Below, one piece after another: positions 53,301 through 64,000 of a stretch of 64,000 nucleotides of DNA. Position 1 is the first letter of the stretch; the number at the start of each line of letters is the position of its first letter. The translations under genes and the position numbers were made by a program. The notes under the pieces are model-generated. The model ran no database searches. It was not told the origin of the DNA and saw nothing but the letters and a program-made list of their open reading frames with translations. The stretch spans positions 26,291,716-26,355,715 of the forward strand of contig OX465587.1 of assembly GCA_950022655.1 (NCBI GenBank), read 5' to 3'. This DNA comes from Alentia gelatinosa (Eukaryota; Annelida; Polychaeta; Phyllodocida; Polynoidae).

Positions 53301-56300
53301 AGTCTCTCCTCACTGGTAGGGTTCCCTACACAGCATGTTGCAGGGTTTGCCCTGTAGAGGAATCATGTGCATCTTGTCCTGTATAACAAATTCAGAATAC
53401 TCTCATCAGCAATGTTTAGCAAGACACATACTGATATTACATTATCTACCAAGAACAAAGGGTTGGAGGGTTTCAATGTGATTTTTCTTGAGAAATCCTA
53501 CATTGAAAAACGTCCCTGTGAACTAAATGCTTTTTCATAGAAGTTAATTAATTGCTCTTGAATGCTATTCCAGTGAGGGATTATGATATCAGTATATGGT
53601 TGTATTGTGGAGCAGCTTATAGGACTATTTCTTTGATTCTAAAAAAGCATAATTGAGACTTTTGTCATGGACTTCATAGGGCTCTATGTTCAAGTGAGGC
53701 CATTGTTTTAAAATGATACAAACATGATCAATTATACATAATTATCATATTTGACCTAACTTCACAAAGGAAAATGCCATAAATCGTAAATAAACTGGGG
53801 GAGAGGGTCTTCTAGAGATAAGCGAAAATATGCATGTCAAATATATCCATGATATTTATTACCTACTATATCTAGAAAACTACGATTCTGGTAGTATCTG
53901 CTTGGACTTCTGCCCGCACATAAGGACAGAGTGAATCAGCCTTAGGCTTGGAGAGTGAGGGGCCACGAGAGTGAGAATCTCGTGGAGGAAAATATTAGAA
54001 TCTGTTCTTCTTTTTTGTAGATCTATTGGCAGAAATATCTGTTCTCTTATGATTTATTTTCGAGCCATGCTGAAATCAATGTCAAGTAGTGTAGTTTTCT
54101 TATCTACTTTTCTCGTGAGAAACCAATGAGATCTCAACTTTCGCTGGTCGCCCCACTTTGAAAACTCTGCTGATTCCCTCCACCCAGCAACAGCCTAAGT
54201 AGTTGACCCTATTAGAGCATCTGACTTTGTGGAGTAGTGGGCAGGGTGTTTCCCTGGCAATGCGAGTGTCGGGTGTTCGAACTCAGCAATAGGCAGCCCA
54301 TAATTTTATTTTTCAATATTCTCCCCTTTACTCGGACTCGATGAGGTCGCTTTATATATCCATGATATTTATGAAAGATAGATAAAAGAAGCAAAAGGAA
54401 CCAAACTGATTTGTTCCTGCTATATTTTGAGCGTACCAATCTCTGATCACTTTAAAGTTTGCCTATAATGGATTGATAGTAAACCATTCCTGTTGAGGAA
54501 GCATTTGTTTCACACCGTCTCCACCAGGTGGCAAGCCTGTACCATGACTTGACCAGTCTCTCCTCACTGGTAGGGTTCCCTACACAGCATGTTGCAGGGT
54601 TTGCCCTGTAGAGGAATCATGTGCATCTTGTCCTGTATAACAAATTCAGAATACTCTCATCAGCAATGTTTAGCAAGACACATACTGATATTACATTATC
54701 TACCAAGAACAAAGGGTTGGAGGGTTTCAATGTGATTTTTCTTGAGAAATCCTACATTGAAAAACGTCCCTGTGAACTAAATGCTTTTTCATAGAAGTTA
54801 ATTAATTGCTCTTGAATGCTATTCCAGTGAGGGATTATGATATCAGTATATGGTTGTATTGTGGAGCAGCTTATAGGACTATTTCTTTGATTCTAAAAAA
54901 GCATAATTGAGACTTTTGTCATGGACTTCATAGGGCTCTATGTTCAAGTGAGGCCATTGTTTTCAAATGATACAAACATGATCAATTATACATAATTATC
55001 ATATTTGACCTGAACTTCACCAAGGAAAATGCCATAAATCGTAAATAAACTGGGGGAGAGGGTCTTCTAGAGATAAGCGAAAATATGCATGTCAAATATA
55101 TCCATGATACTTATTACCTACTATATCTAAAAAACTACGATTCTGGTAGTATCTGCTTGGACTTCTGCCCGCACATAAGGACAGAGTGAACCAGACTTAG
55201 GCTTGGAGAGTGAGGGGCCACCAGAGTGAGAATCTCGTGGGGGAAAATATTAGAATCTGTTCTTCTTTTTTGTAGATCTATTGGCAGAAATATCTTTTCT
55301 CTTATGATTTATTTTCGAGCCATGCTGAAATCAATGTCAAGTAGTGTAGTTTTCTTATCTACTTTTCTCGTGAGAAACCAATGAGATCTCAACTTTCGCT
55401 GGTCGCCCCACTTTCAAAACTCCGCTGATTCCCTCCACCCAGCAACAGCCTAAGTATTTGACCCTTTTAGAGCATCTGACTTTGTGGAGTAGTGGGCAGG
55501 GTGTTTCCCTGGCAATGCCAGTGTCGGGTGTTCGAACCCAGCAATAGGCAGACCATGATTTTATTTTTCAATATTCTCCCCTTAACTCGGACTCAACGAA
55601 GTCGCTAAATATATCCATGATATTTATGAAAGATAGATAAAAGAAGCAAAAGGAACCAAACTGATTTGTTCCTGCTATATTTTGAGCGTACCAATCTCTG
55701 ATCACTTTAAAGTTTGCCAATAATGGATTGATAGCAAACCATTCCTGTTGAGGAAGCATTTGTTTCACACCGTCTCCACCAGGTGGCAAGCCTGTACCAT
55801 GACTTGACCAGTCTCTCCTCACTGGTAGGGTTCCCTACACAGCATGTTGCAGGGTTTGCCCTGTAGAGTAATCATGTGCATCTTGTCCTGTATAACAAAT
55901 TCAGAATACTCTCATCAGCAATGTTTAGCAAGACACATACTGATATTACATTATCTACCAATGACAAAGGGTTGGAGGGTTTCAATGTGATTTTTCTTGA
56001 GAAATCCTACATTGAAAAACGTCCCTGTGAACTAAATGCTTTTTCATAGAGGTAAATTAATTGCTCTTGAATGCTATTCCAGTGAGGGATTATGATATCA
56101 GTATATGGTAGTATTGTGGAGCAGCTTATAGGACTATTTCTTGGAGTCTAAAAAAGCATAATCGAGACTTTTGTCATGGACTTCATAGGGCTCTATGTTC
56201 AACTGAGGCCATTGTTTTCAAATGATACAAACATGATCAATTATACATAATTATCATATTTGACCTAACTTCACAAAGGAAAATGCCATAAATCGTAAAT

Positions 56301-59300
56301 AAACTGGGGGAGAGGGTCTTCTAGAGATAAGCGAAAATATGCATGTCAAATATATCCATAATATTATTACCTACTATATCTAAAAAACTACGATTCTGGT
56401 AGTATCTGCTTGGACTTCTGCCCGCACATAAGGACAGAGTGAACCAGACTTAGGCTTGGAGAGTGAGGGGCCACCAGAGTGAGAATCTCGTGGAGGAAAA
56501 TATTAGAATCTGTTCTTCTTTTTTGTAGATCTATTGGCAGAAATATCTTTTCTCTTATGATTTATTTTGAGCCATGCTGAAATCAATGTCTAGTAGTGTA
56601 GTTTTCTTATCTACTTTTCTCGTGAGAAACCAATGAGATCTCAACTTTCGCTGGTCGCCCCACTTTCAAAACTCCGCTGATTCCCTCCACCCAGCAACAG
56701 CCTAAGTATTTGACCCTTTTAGAGCATCTGACTTTGTGGAGTAGTGGGCAGGGTGTTTCCCTGGCAATGCCAGTTTTGGGTGTTCGAACCCAGCAATAGG
56801 CAGACCATAATTTTATTTTTCAATATTCTCCCCTTAACTGGGACTCGACGAAGTCGCTAAATATATCCATGATATTTATGAAAGATAGATAAAAGAAGCA
56901 AAAGTAACGAAACTGATTTGTTCCTGCTATATTTTGAGCGTACCAATCTCTGATCACTTTAAAGTTTGCCAATAATGGATTGATAGTAAACCATTCCTGT
57001 TGAGGAAGCATTTGTTTCACACCGTCTCCACCAGGTGGCAAGCCTGTACCATGACTTGACCAGTCTCTCCTCACTGGTAGGGTTCCCTACACAGCATGTT
57101 GCAGGGTTTGCCCTGTAGAGTAATCATGTGCATCTTGTCCTGTATAACAAATTCAGAATACTCTCTTCAGCAATGTTTAGCAAGACACATACTGATATTA
57201 CATTATCTACCAATGACAAAGGGTTGGAGGGTTTCAATGTGATTTTTCTTGAGAAATCCTACATTGAAAAACGTCCCTGTGAACTAAATGCTTTTTCATA
57301 GAGGTAAATTAATTGCTCTTGAATGCTATTCCAGTGAGGGATTATGATATCAGTATATGGTAGTATTGTGGAGCAGCTTATAGGACTATTTCTTGGAGTC
57401 TAAAAAAGCATAATTGAGAATTTTGTCATGGACTTCATAGGGCTCTATGTTCAACTGAGGCCATTGTTTTAAAATGATACAAACATGATCAATTATACAT
57501 AATTATCATATTTGACCTAACTTCACAAAGGAAAATGCCATAAATCGCAAATAAACTGGGGGAGAGGGTCTTCTAGAGATAAGCGAAAATATGCATGTCA
57601 AATATATCCATGATACTTATTACCTACTATATCTAAAAAACTACGATTCTGGTAGTATCTGCTTGGACTTCTGCCCGCACATAAGGACAGAGTGAACCAG
57701 ACTTAGGCTTGGAGAGTGAGGGGCCACCAGAGTGAGAATCTCGTGGAGGAAAATATTAGAATCTGTTCTTCTTTTTTGTAGATCTATTGGCAGAAATATC
57801 TTTTCTCTTATGATTTATTTCGAACCATGCTGAAATCAATGTCTAGTAGTGTAGTTTTCTTATCTACTTTTCTCGTGAGAAACCAATGAGATCTCAACTT
57901 TCGCTGGTCGCCCCACTTTGAAAACTCTGCTGATTCCCTCCACCCAGCAACAGCCTAAGTATTTGACCCTTTTAGAGCATCTGACTTTGTGGAGTAGTGG
58001 GCAGGGTGTTTCCCTGGCAATGCCTGTGTCGGGTGTTCGAACTCAGCAATAGGCAGCCCATAATTTTATTTTTCAATATTCTCCCCTTTACTCGGACTCG
58101 ATGAGGTCGCTTTATATATCCATGATATTTATGAAAGATAGATAAAAGAAGCAAAAGGAACCAAACTGATTTGTTCCTGCTATATTTTGAGCGTACCAAT
58201 CTCTGATCACTTTAAAGTTTGCCTATAATGGATTGATAGTAAACCATTCCTGTTGAGGAAGCATTTGTTTCACACCGTCTCCACCAGGTGGCAAGCCTGT
58301 ACCATGACTTGACCAGTCTCCCCTCACTGGTAGGGTTCCCTACACAGCATGTTGCAGGGTTTGCCCTGTAGAGGAATCATGTGCATCTTGTCCTGTATAA
58401 CAAATTCAGAATACTCTCATCAGCAATGTTTAGCAAGACACATACTGATATTACATTATCTACCAAGAACAAAGGGTTGGAGGGTTTCAATGTGATTTTT
58501 CTTGAGAAATCCTACATTGAAAAACGTCCCTGTGAACTAAATGCTTTTTCATAGAAGTTAATTAATTGCTCTTGAATGCTATTCCAGTGAGGGATTATGA
58601 TATCAGTATATGGTTGTATTGTGGAGCAGCTTATAGGACTATTTCTTTGATTCTAAAAAAGCATAATTGAGACTTTTGTCATGGACTTCATAGGGCTCTA
58701 TGTTCAAGTGAGGCCATTGTTTTAAAATGATACAAACATGATCAATTATACATAATTATCATATTTGACCTGAACTTCACCAAGGAAAATGCCATAAATC
58801 GTAAATAAACTGGGGGAGAGGGTCTTCTAGAGATAAGCGAAAATATGCATGTCAAATATATCCATGATACTTATTACCTACTATATCTAAAAAACTACGA
58901 TTCTGGTAGTTTCTGCTTGGACTTCTGCCCGCACATAAGGACAGAGTGAACCAGACTTAGGCTTGGAGAGTGAGGGGCCACCAGAGTGAGAATCTCGTGG
59001 AGGAAAATATTAGAATCTGTTCTTCTTTTTTGTAGATCTATCGGCAGAAATATCTTTTCTCTTATGATTTATTTCGAGCCATGCCCAAATCAATTTTTAG
59101 TAGTGTAGTTTTCTTATCTACTTTTCTCTTGAGAAACCAATGAGATCTCAACTTTCGCTGGTCGCCCCACTTTGAAAACTCTGCTGATTCCCTCCACCCA
59201 GCAACAGCCTAAGTATTTGACCCTATTAGAGCATCTCACTTTGTGGAGTAGTGGGCAGGGTGTTTCCCTGGCAATGCCAGTGTCGGGTGTTCGAACCCAG

Positions 59301-61560
59301 CAATAGGCAGACCATAATTTTATTTTTCAATATTCTCCCCTTAACTGGGACTCGACGAAGTCGCTAAATATATCCATGATATTTGTGAAAGATAGATAAA
59401 AGAAGCAAAAGGAACCAAACTGATTTGTTCCTGCTATATTTTGAGCGTACCAATCTCTGATCACTTTAAAGTTTGCCTATAATGGATTGATAGCAAACCA
59501 TTCCTGTTGAGGAAGCATTTGTTTCACACCGTCTCCACCAGGTGGCAAGCCTGTACCATGACTTGACCAGTCTCACCTCACTGGTAGGGTTCCCTACACA
59601 GCATGTTGCAGGGATTGCCCTGTAGAGGAATCAGATGCATCTTGTCCTGTATAACAAATTCAGAATACTCTCTTCAGCAATGTTTAGCAAGACACATACT
59701 GATATTACATTATCTACCAATGACAAAGGGTTGGAGGGTTTCAATGTGATTTTTCTTGAGAAATCCTACATTGAAAAACGTCCCTGTGAACTAAATGCTT
59801 TTTCATAGAGGTAAATTAATTGCTCTTGAATGCTATTCCAGTGAGGGATTATGATATCAGTATATGGTAGTATTGTGGAGCAGCTTATAGGACTATTTCT
59901 TGGAGTCTAAAAAAGCATAATTGAGACTTTTGTCATGGACTTCATAGGGCTCTATGTTCAACTGAGGCCATTGTTTTAAAATGATACAAACATGATCAAT
60001 TATACATAATTATCATATTTGACCTGAACTTCACCAAGGAAAATGCCATAAATCGTAAATAATCTGGGGGAGAGGGTCTTCTAGAGATAAGTGAAAATAT
60101 TAATGTCAAATATATCCATGATACTTATTACCTACTATATCTAAAAAACTACGATTCTGGTAGTATCTGCTTGGACTTCTGCCCGCACATAAGGACAGAG
60201 TGAATCAGACTTAGGCTTGGAGAGTGAGGGGCCACCAGAGTGAGAATCTCGTAGAGGAAAATATTAGAATCTGTTCTTCTTTTTTGTAGATCTATTGGCA
60301 GAAATATCTTTTCTCTTATGATTTATTTCGAGCCATGCCCAAATCAATGTTTAGTAGTGTAGTTTTCTTATCTACTTTTCTCTTGAGAAACCAATGAGAT
60401 CTCAACTTTCGCTGGTCGCCCCACTTTCAAAACTCCGCTGATTCCCTCCACCCAGCAACAGCCTAAGTATTTGACCCTATTAGAGCATTCGACTTTGTGG
60501 AGTAGTCGGTAGGGTGTTTCCCTGGCAATGCCAGTGTCGCGTGTTCAAACCCAGCAATAGGCAGACCATAATTTTATTTTTCAATATTCTCCCCTTAACT
60601 GGTACTCGATGAAGTCGCTAAATATATCCATGATATTTATGAAAGATAGATAAAAGAAGCAAAAGGAACCAAACTGACTTGTTCCTGCTATATTTTGAGC
60701 GTACCAATCTCTGATCACTTTAAAGTTTGCCTATAATGGATTGATAGCAAACCATTCCTGTTGAGGAAGCATTTGTTTCACACCGTCTCCACCAGGTGGC
60801 AAGCCTGTACCATGACTTGACCAGTCTCTCCTCACTGGTAGGGTTCCCTACACAGCATGTTGCAGGGATTGCCCTGTAGAGGAATCATGTGCATCTTGTC
60901 CTGTATAACAAATTCAGAATACTCTCTTCAGCAATGTTTAGCAAGACACATACTGGTATTACATTATCTACCAATGACAAAGTGTTGGAGGGTTTCAATG
61001 TGATTTTTCTTGAGAAATCCTACATTGAAAAACGTCCCTTTGAACTAAATGCTTTTTCATAGAGGTAAATTAATTGCTCTTGAATGCTATTCCAGTGAGG
61101 GATTATGATATCAGTATATGGTAGTATTGTGGAGCAGCTTATAGGACTATTTCTTGGATTCTAAAAAAGCATAATTGAGACTTATGTAATGGACTTCATA
61201 GGGCTCTATGTTCAAGTGAGGCCATTGTTTTAAAATGATACAACATGATCAATTATACATAATTATCATATTTGACCTGAACTTCACAAAGGAAAATGCC
61301 ATAAATCGTAAATAAACTGGGGGAGAGGGTCTTCTAGAGATAAGTGAAAATATGCATGTCAAATATATCCATGATACTTATTACCTACTATATCTAAAAA
61401 ACTATGATTCTGGTAGTATCTGCTTGGACTTCTGCCCGCACATAAGGACAGAGTGAACCAGACTTAGGCTTGGAAAGTGAGGGGCCACCAGAGTGAGAAT
61501 CTCGTGGAGGAAAATATTAGAATCTGTTCTTCTTTTTTGTAGATCTATCGGCAGAAATAT
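44281..61560 (+). repeat. Ten-monomer-offset duplication (about 44.9-49.0 kb and 57.4-61.55 kb)
   Basis: Rare variants recur 12539-12540 bp apart in order: GAGAATTTTG (44877, 57417), TCGCAAATAA, TCGAACCATG, GTTTCTGCTTGG, ATTTGTGAAAG, CATTCGACTTTG, GGTACTCGATG, CCCTTTGAAC and TATCGGCAG (49010, 61546). Similarity to this partner stops near 49.02/61.56 kb. Left of about 56.8 kb the best partner is instead the block at 39.25-40.8 kb, 13 monomers away. Confidence 0.75.
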
Positions 61561-63759
61561 CTGTTCTCTTATCATTTATTTCGAGCCATGCCCAAATCAA
61601 TTTTTGGTAGTGTAGTTTTCTTATCTACTTTTCTCGTGAGAAACCAATGAGATCTCAACTTTCGCTGGTCGCCCCACTTTCAAAACTCCGCTGATTCCCT
61701 CCACCCAGCAACAGCCTAAGTATTTGACCCTTTTAGAGCATCTCACTTTGTGGAGTAGTGGGCAGGGTGTTTCCCTGGCAATGCCAGTGTCGGGTGTTCG
61801 AACCCAGCAATAGGCAGACCATAATTTTATTTTTCAATATTCTCCCCTTAACTGGGACTCGACGAAGTCGATAAATATATCCATGATATTTATGAAAGAT
61901 AGATAAAAGAAGCAAAAGTAACGAAACTGATTTGTTCCTGCTATATTTTGAGCGTACCAATCTCTGATCACTATAAAGTTTGCCTATAATGGATTGATAG
62001 CAAACCATTCCTGTTGAGGAAGCATTTGTTTCACACCGTCTCCACCAGGTGGCAAGCCTGTACCATGACTTGACCAGTCTCACCTCACTGGTAGGGTTCC
62101 CTACACAGCATGTTGCAGGGATTGCCCTGTAGAGGAATCAGATGCATCTTGTCCTGTATAACAAATTCAGAATACTCTCATCAGCAATGTTTAGCAAGAC
62201 ACATACTGATATTACATTATCTACCAATGACAAAGGGTTGGAGGGTTTCAATGTGATTTTTCTTGAGAAATCCTACATTGAAAAACGTCCCTGTGAACTA
62301 AATGCTTTTTCATAGAGGTAAATTAATTGCTCTTGAATGCTATTCCAGTGAGGGATTATGATATCAGTATATGGTAGTATTGTGGAGCAGCTTATAGGAC
62401 TATTTCTTGGAGTCTAAAAAAGCATAATTGAGACTTTTGTCATGGACTTCATAGGGCTCTATGTTCAACTGAGGCCATTGTTTTAAAATGATACAAACAT
62501 GATCAATTATACATAATTATCATATTTGACCTAACTTCACAAAGGAAAATGCCATAAATCGTAAATAAACTGGGGGAGAGTGAACCAGACTTAGGCTTGG
62601 AGAGTGAGGGGCCACCAGAGTGATAATCTCGTGGAGGAAAATATTAGAATCTGTTCTTCTTTTTTGTAGATCTATTGGCAGAAATATCTGTTCTCTTATC
62701 ATTTATTTCGAGCCATGCCCAAATCAATTTTTGGTAGTGTAGTTTTCTTATCTACTTTTCTCGTGAGAAACCAATGAGATCTCAACTTTCGCTGGTCGCC
62801 CCACTTTCAAAACTCCGCTGATTCCCTCCACCCAGCAACACCCTAAGTATTTGACCCTATTAGAGCATCTGACTTTGTGGAGTAGTGGGCAGGGTGTTTC
62901 CCTGGCAATGCGAGTGTCGGGTGTTTGAATACAGCAATAGGCAGCCCATAATTTTATTTTTCAATATTCTCCCCTTAACTCGGACTCAACGAAGTCGCTA
63001 AATATATCTATGATATTTATGAAAGATAGATAAAAGAAGCAAAAGGAACCAAACTGATTTGTTCCTGCTATATTTTGAGCGTACCAATCTCTGATCACTT
63101 TAATATTTGCCTATAATGGATTGATAGCAAACTATTCCTGGTGAGGAAGCATTTGTTTCACACCGTCTCCACCAGGTGGCAAGCCTGTACCATGACTTGA
63201 CCTGTCTCTCCTCACTGGTAGGGTTCCCTACATAGCATGTTGCAGGGATTGCCCTGTAGAGGAATCATGTGCATCTTGTCCTGTATAACAAATTCAGAAT
63301 ACTCTCATCAGCAATGTTTAGCAAGACACATACTGATATTACATTATCTACCAATGACAAAGGGTTGGAGGGTTTCAATGTGATTTTTCTTGAGAAATCC
63401 TACATTGAAAAACGTCCCTGTGAACTAAATGCTTTTTCATAGAAGTTAATTAATTGCTCTTGAATGCTATTCCAGTGAGGGATTATGATATCAGTATATG
63501 GTAGTATTGTGGAGCAGCTTATAGGACTATTTCTTGGATTCTAAAAAAGCATTATTGAGACTTATGTCATGGACTTCATAGGGCTCTATGTTCAAGTGAG
63601 GCCATTGTTTTAAAATGATACAAACATGATCAATTATACATAATTATCATATTTGACCTGAACTTCACAAAGGAAAATGCCATAAATCGTAAATAAACTG
63701 GGGGAGAGGGTCTTCTAGAGATAAGTGAAAATATGCATGTCAAATATATCCATGATACT
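61379..63759 (+). repeat. Two monomers fused by a 126-bp deletion
   Basis: At 62580/62581 the sequence passes from GGGGGAGAG straight into TGAACCAGAC, skipping the last ~51 bp of one unit and the first ~75 bp of the next. The deleted ends share AGAG, so this looks like a microhomology deletion. The pair is 2381 bp instead of about 2508. A 60-codon minus-strand frame (62702-62520) exists only because of the fusion. Confidence 0.85.
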
Positions 63760-64000
63760 TATTACCTACTATATCTAAAAAACTACGATTCTGGTAGTAT
63801 CTGCTTGGACTTCTGCCCGCACATAAGGACAGAGTGAACCAGACTTAGGCTTGGAGAGTGAGGGGCCACCAGAGTGAGAATCTCGTGGAGGAAAATATTA
63901 GAATCTGTTCTTTTTTTTTGTAGATCTATTGGCAGAAATATCTTTTCTCTTATGATTTATTTCGAGCCATGCTGAAATCAATGTCTAGTAGTGTAGTTTT
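63760..64000 (+). repeat. Partial last monomer
   Basis: The first 241 bp of another 1254-bp unit, cut by the window end. The array evidently continues. Confidence 0.9.

Larger units (their letters stand above)
8371..64000 (+). repeat. 1254-bp tandem satellite array (about 44 monomers, open at the right)
   Basis: Head-to-tail copies of a monomer of about 1254 bp (usually 1252-1255). Using TATTACCTAC as an arbitrary start, units begin at 8371, 9603, 11224, 12481, 13733, 14987, 16241, 17495, 18750, 20004, 21258, 22512, 23766, 25020, 26274, 27528, 28781, 30036, 31289, 32543, 33797, 35052, 36305, 37559, 38814, 40066, 41319, 42573, 43826, 45079, 46333, 47587, 48841, 50095, 51350, 52603, 53857, 55112, 56365, 57618, 58872, 60126, 61379 and 63760. 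Copies differ by a few percent, mostly shared point variants. The monomer is AT-rich with several small hairpins and a tRNA-like segment. No long reading frame is conserved; frames of 75, 84 or 116 codons appear and vanish with single variants. The array is unrelated to the 201-bp satellite next to it and runs past the window end. A pericentromeric or other heterochromatic location is inference. Confidence 0.97.

Noticed and set aside
22967..62083. Recurring minus-strand frames of 75, 84 and 116 codons in the 1254-bp array
   Set aside because: They arise in whichever monomers lack a particular stop, shift with single-base variants, have no domain, and cover the tRNA-like and hairpin segments on the other strand. 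They are satellite by-products.
8371..64000. CRISPR array or prokaryotic repeat system
   Set aside because: Unit length is 1254 bp with no short repeat/spacer pattern, and the neighbouring gene is an intron-containing animal channel.
8371..64000. Whole monomer as a transposon or retroelement with coding capacity
   Set aside because: No transposase, reverse transcriptase or integrase motif was seen in any frame, and there are no terminal repeats at unit boundaries.

Overview
The window looks like nuclear DNA of an invertebrate animal, most probably an arthropod. The only gene I recognise is an intron-containing voltage-gated K+ channel of the Shaw (Kv3) type, and about 90% of the window is tandem satellite DNA. 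Large satellites of this kind are common in decapod crustaceans, but no marker here fixes the taxon.

Layout. (1) 1-1900, minus strand: a two-exon Shaw-type channel gene. Exon 1 (1847-1374) encodes the cytoplasmic T1 domain. A 338-bp GT-AG phase-0 intron (1373-1036) follows, then exon 2 (1035-187) encodes S1-S6, the pore and a short tail. The spliced product is 440 aa and looks intact. (2) 1900-5575: intergenic DNA with no convincing coding sequence. It holds a CpG-rich patch with an E-box upstream of the channel, a few small inverted or direct repeats and a TATA-like site. (3) 5575-8170: a satellite with a period of about 201/202 bp arranged as 403-bp dimers. Its left part (to 6640) and right part (from about 6678) lie in opposite orientations around a 37-bp junction. 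(4) 8171-8370: a short single-copy spacer. (5) 8371-64000: a second, unrelated satellite with a monomer of about 1254 bp, about 44 head-to-tail copies, continuing past the window end.

The 1254-bp array has several informative details. The left-edge monomers are degenerate; monomer 1 lacks 22 bp. Monomer 2 carries a 363-bp MITE with 13-bp perfect terminal inverted repeats and a TTAA target duplication, so piggyBac-like. The MITE begins with three tandem modules of about 36 bp, each holding a palindrome. Nearly every monomer carries a tRNA-like segment with A-box-like and B-box-like sequences 44 bp apart and an oligo-T run just downstream, which could be a decayed or live Pol III unit. Sequence variants recur at offsets of 2, 4, 10 and 13 monomers, showing a mosaic of multi-monomer duplications. 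A 126-bp microhomology deletion at 62580 fuses two monomers. The many 60-116 codon minus-strand reading frames inside the array are by-products of the repeat, not genes.

The genes do not form a pathway. The window reads as the 5' end of a channel gene next to a large heterochromatin-like satellite block. The best candidate for something undescribed is the 1254-bp satellite with its embedded Pol III-like cassette and its nested TTAA element.
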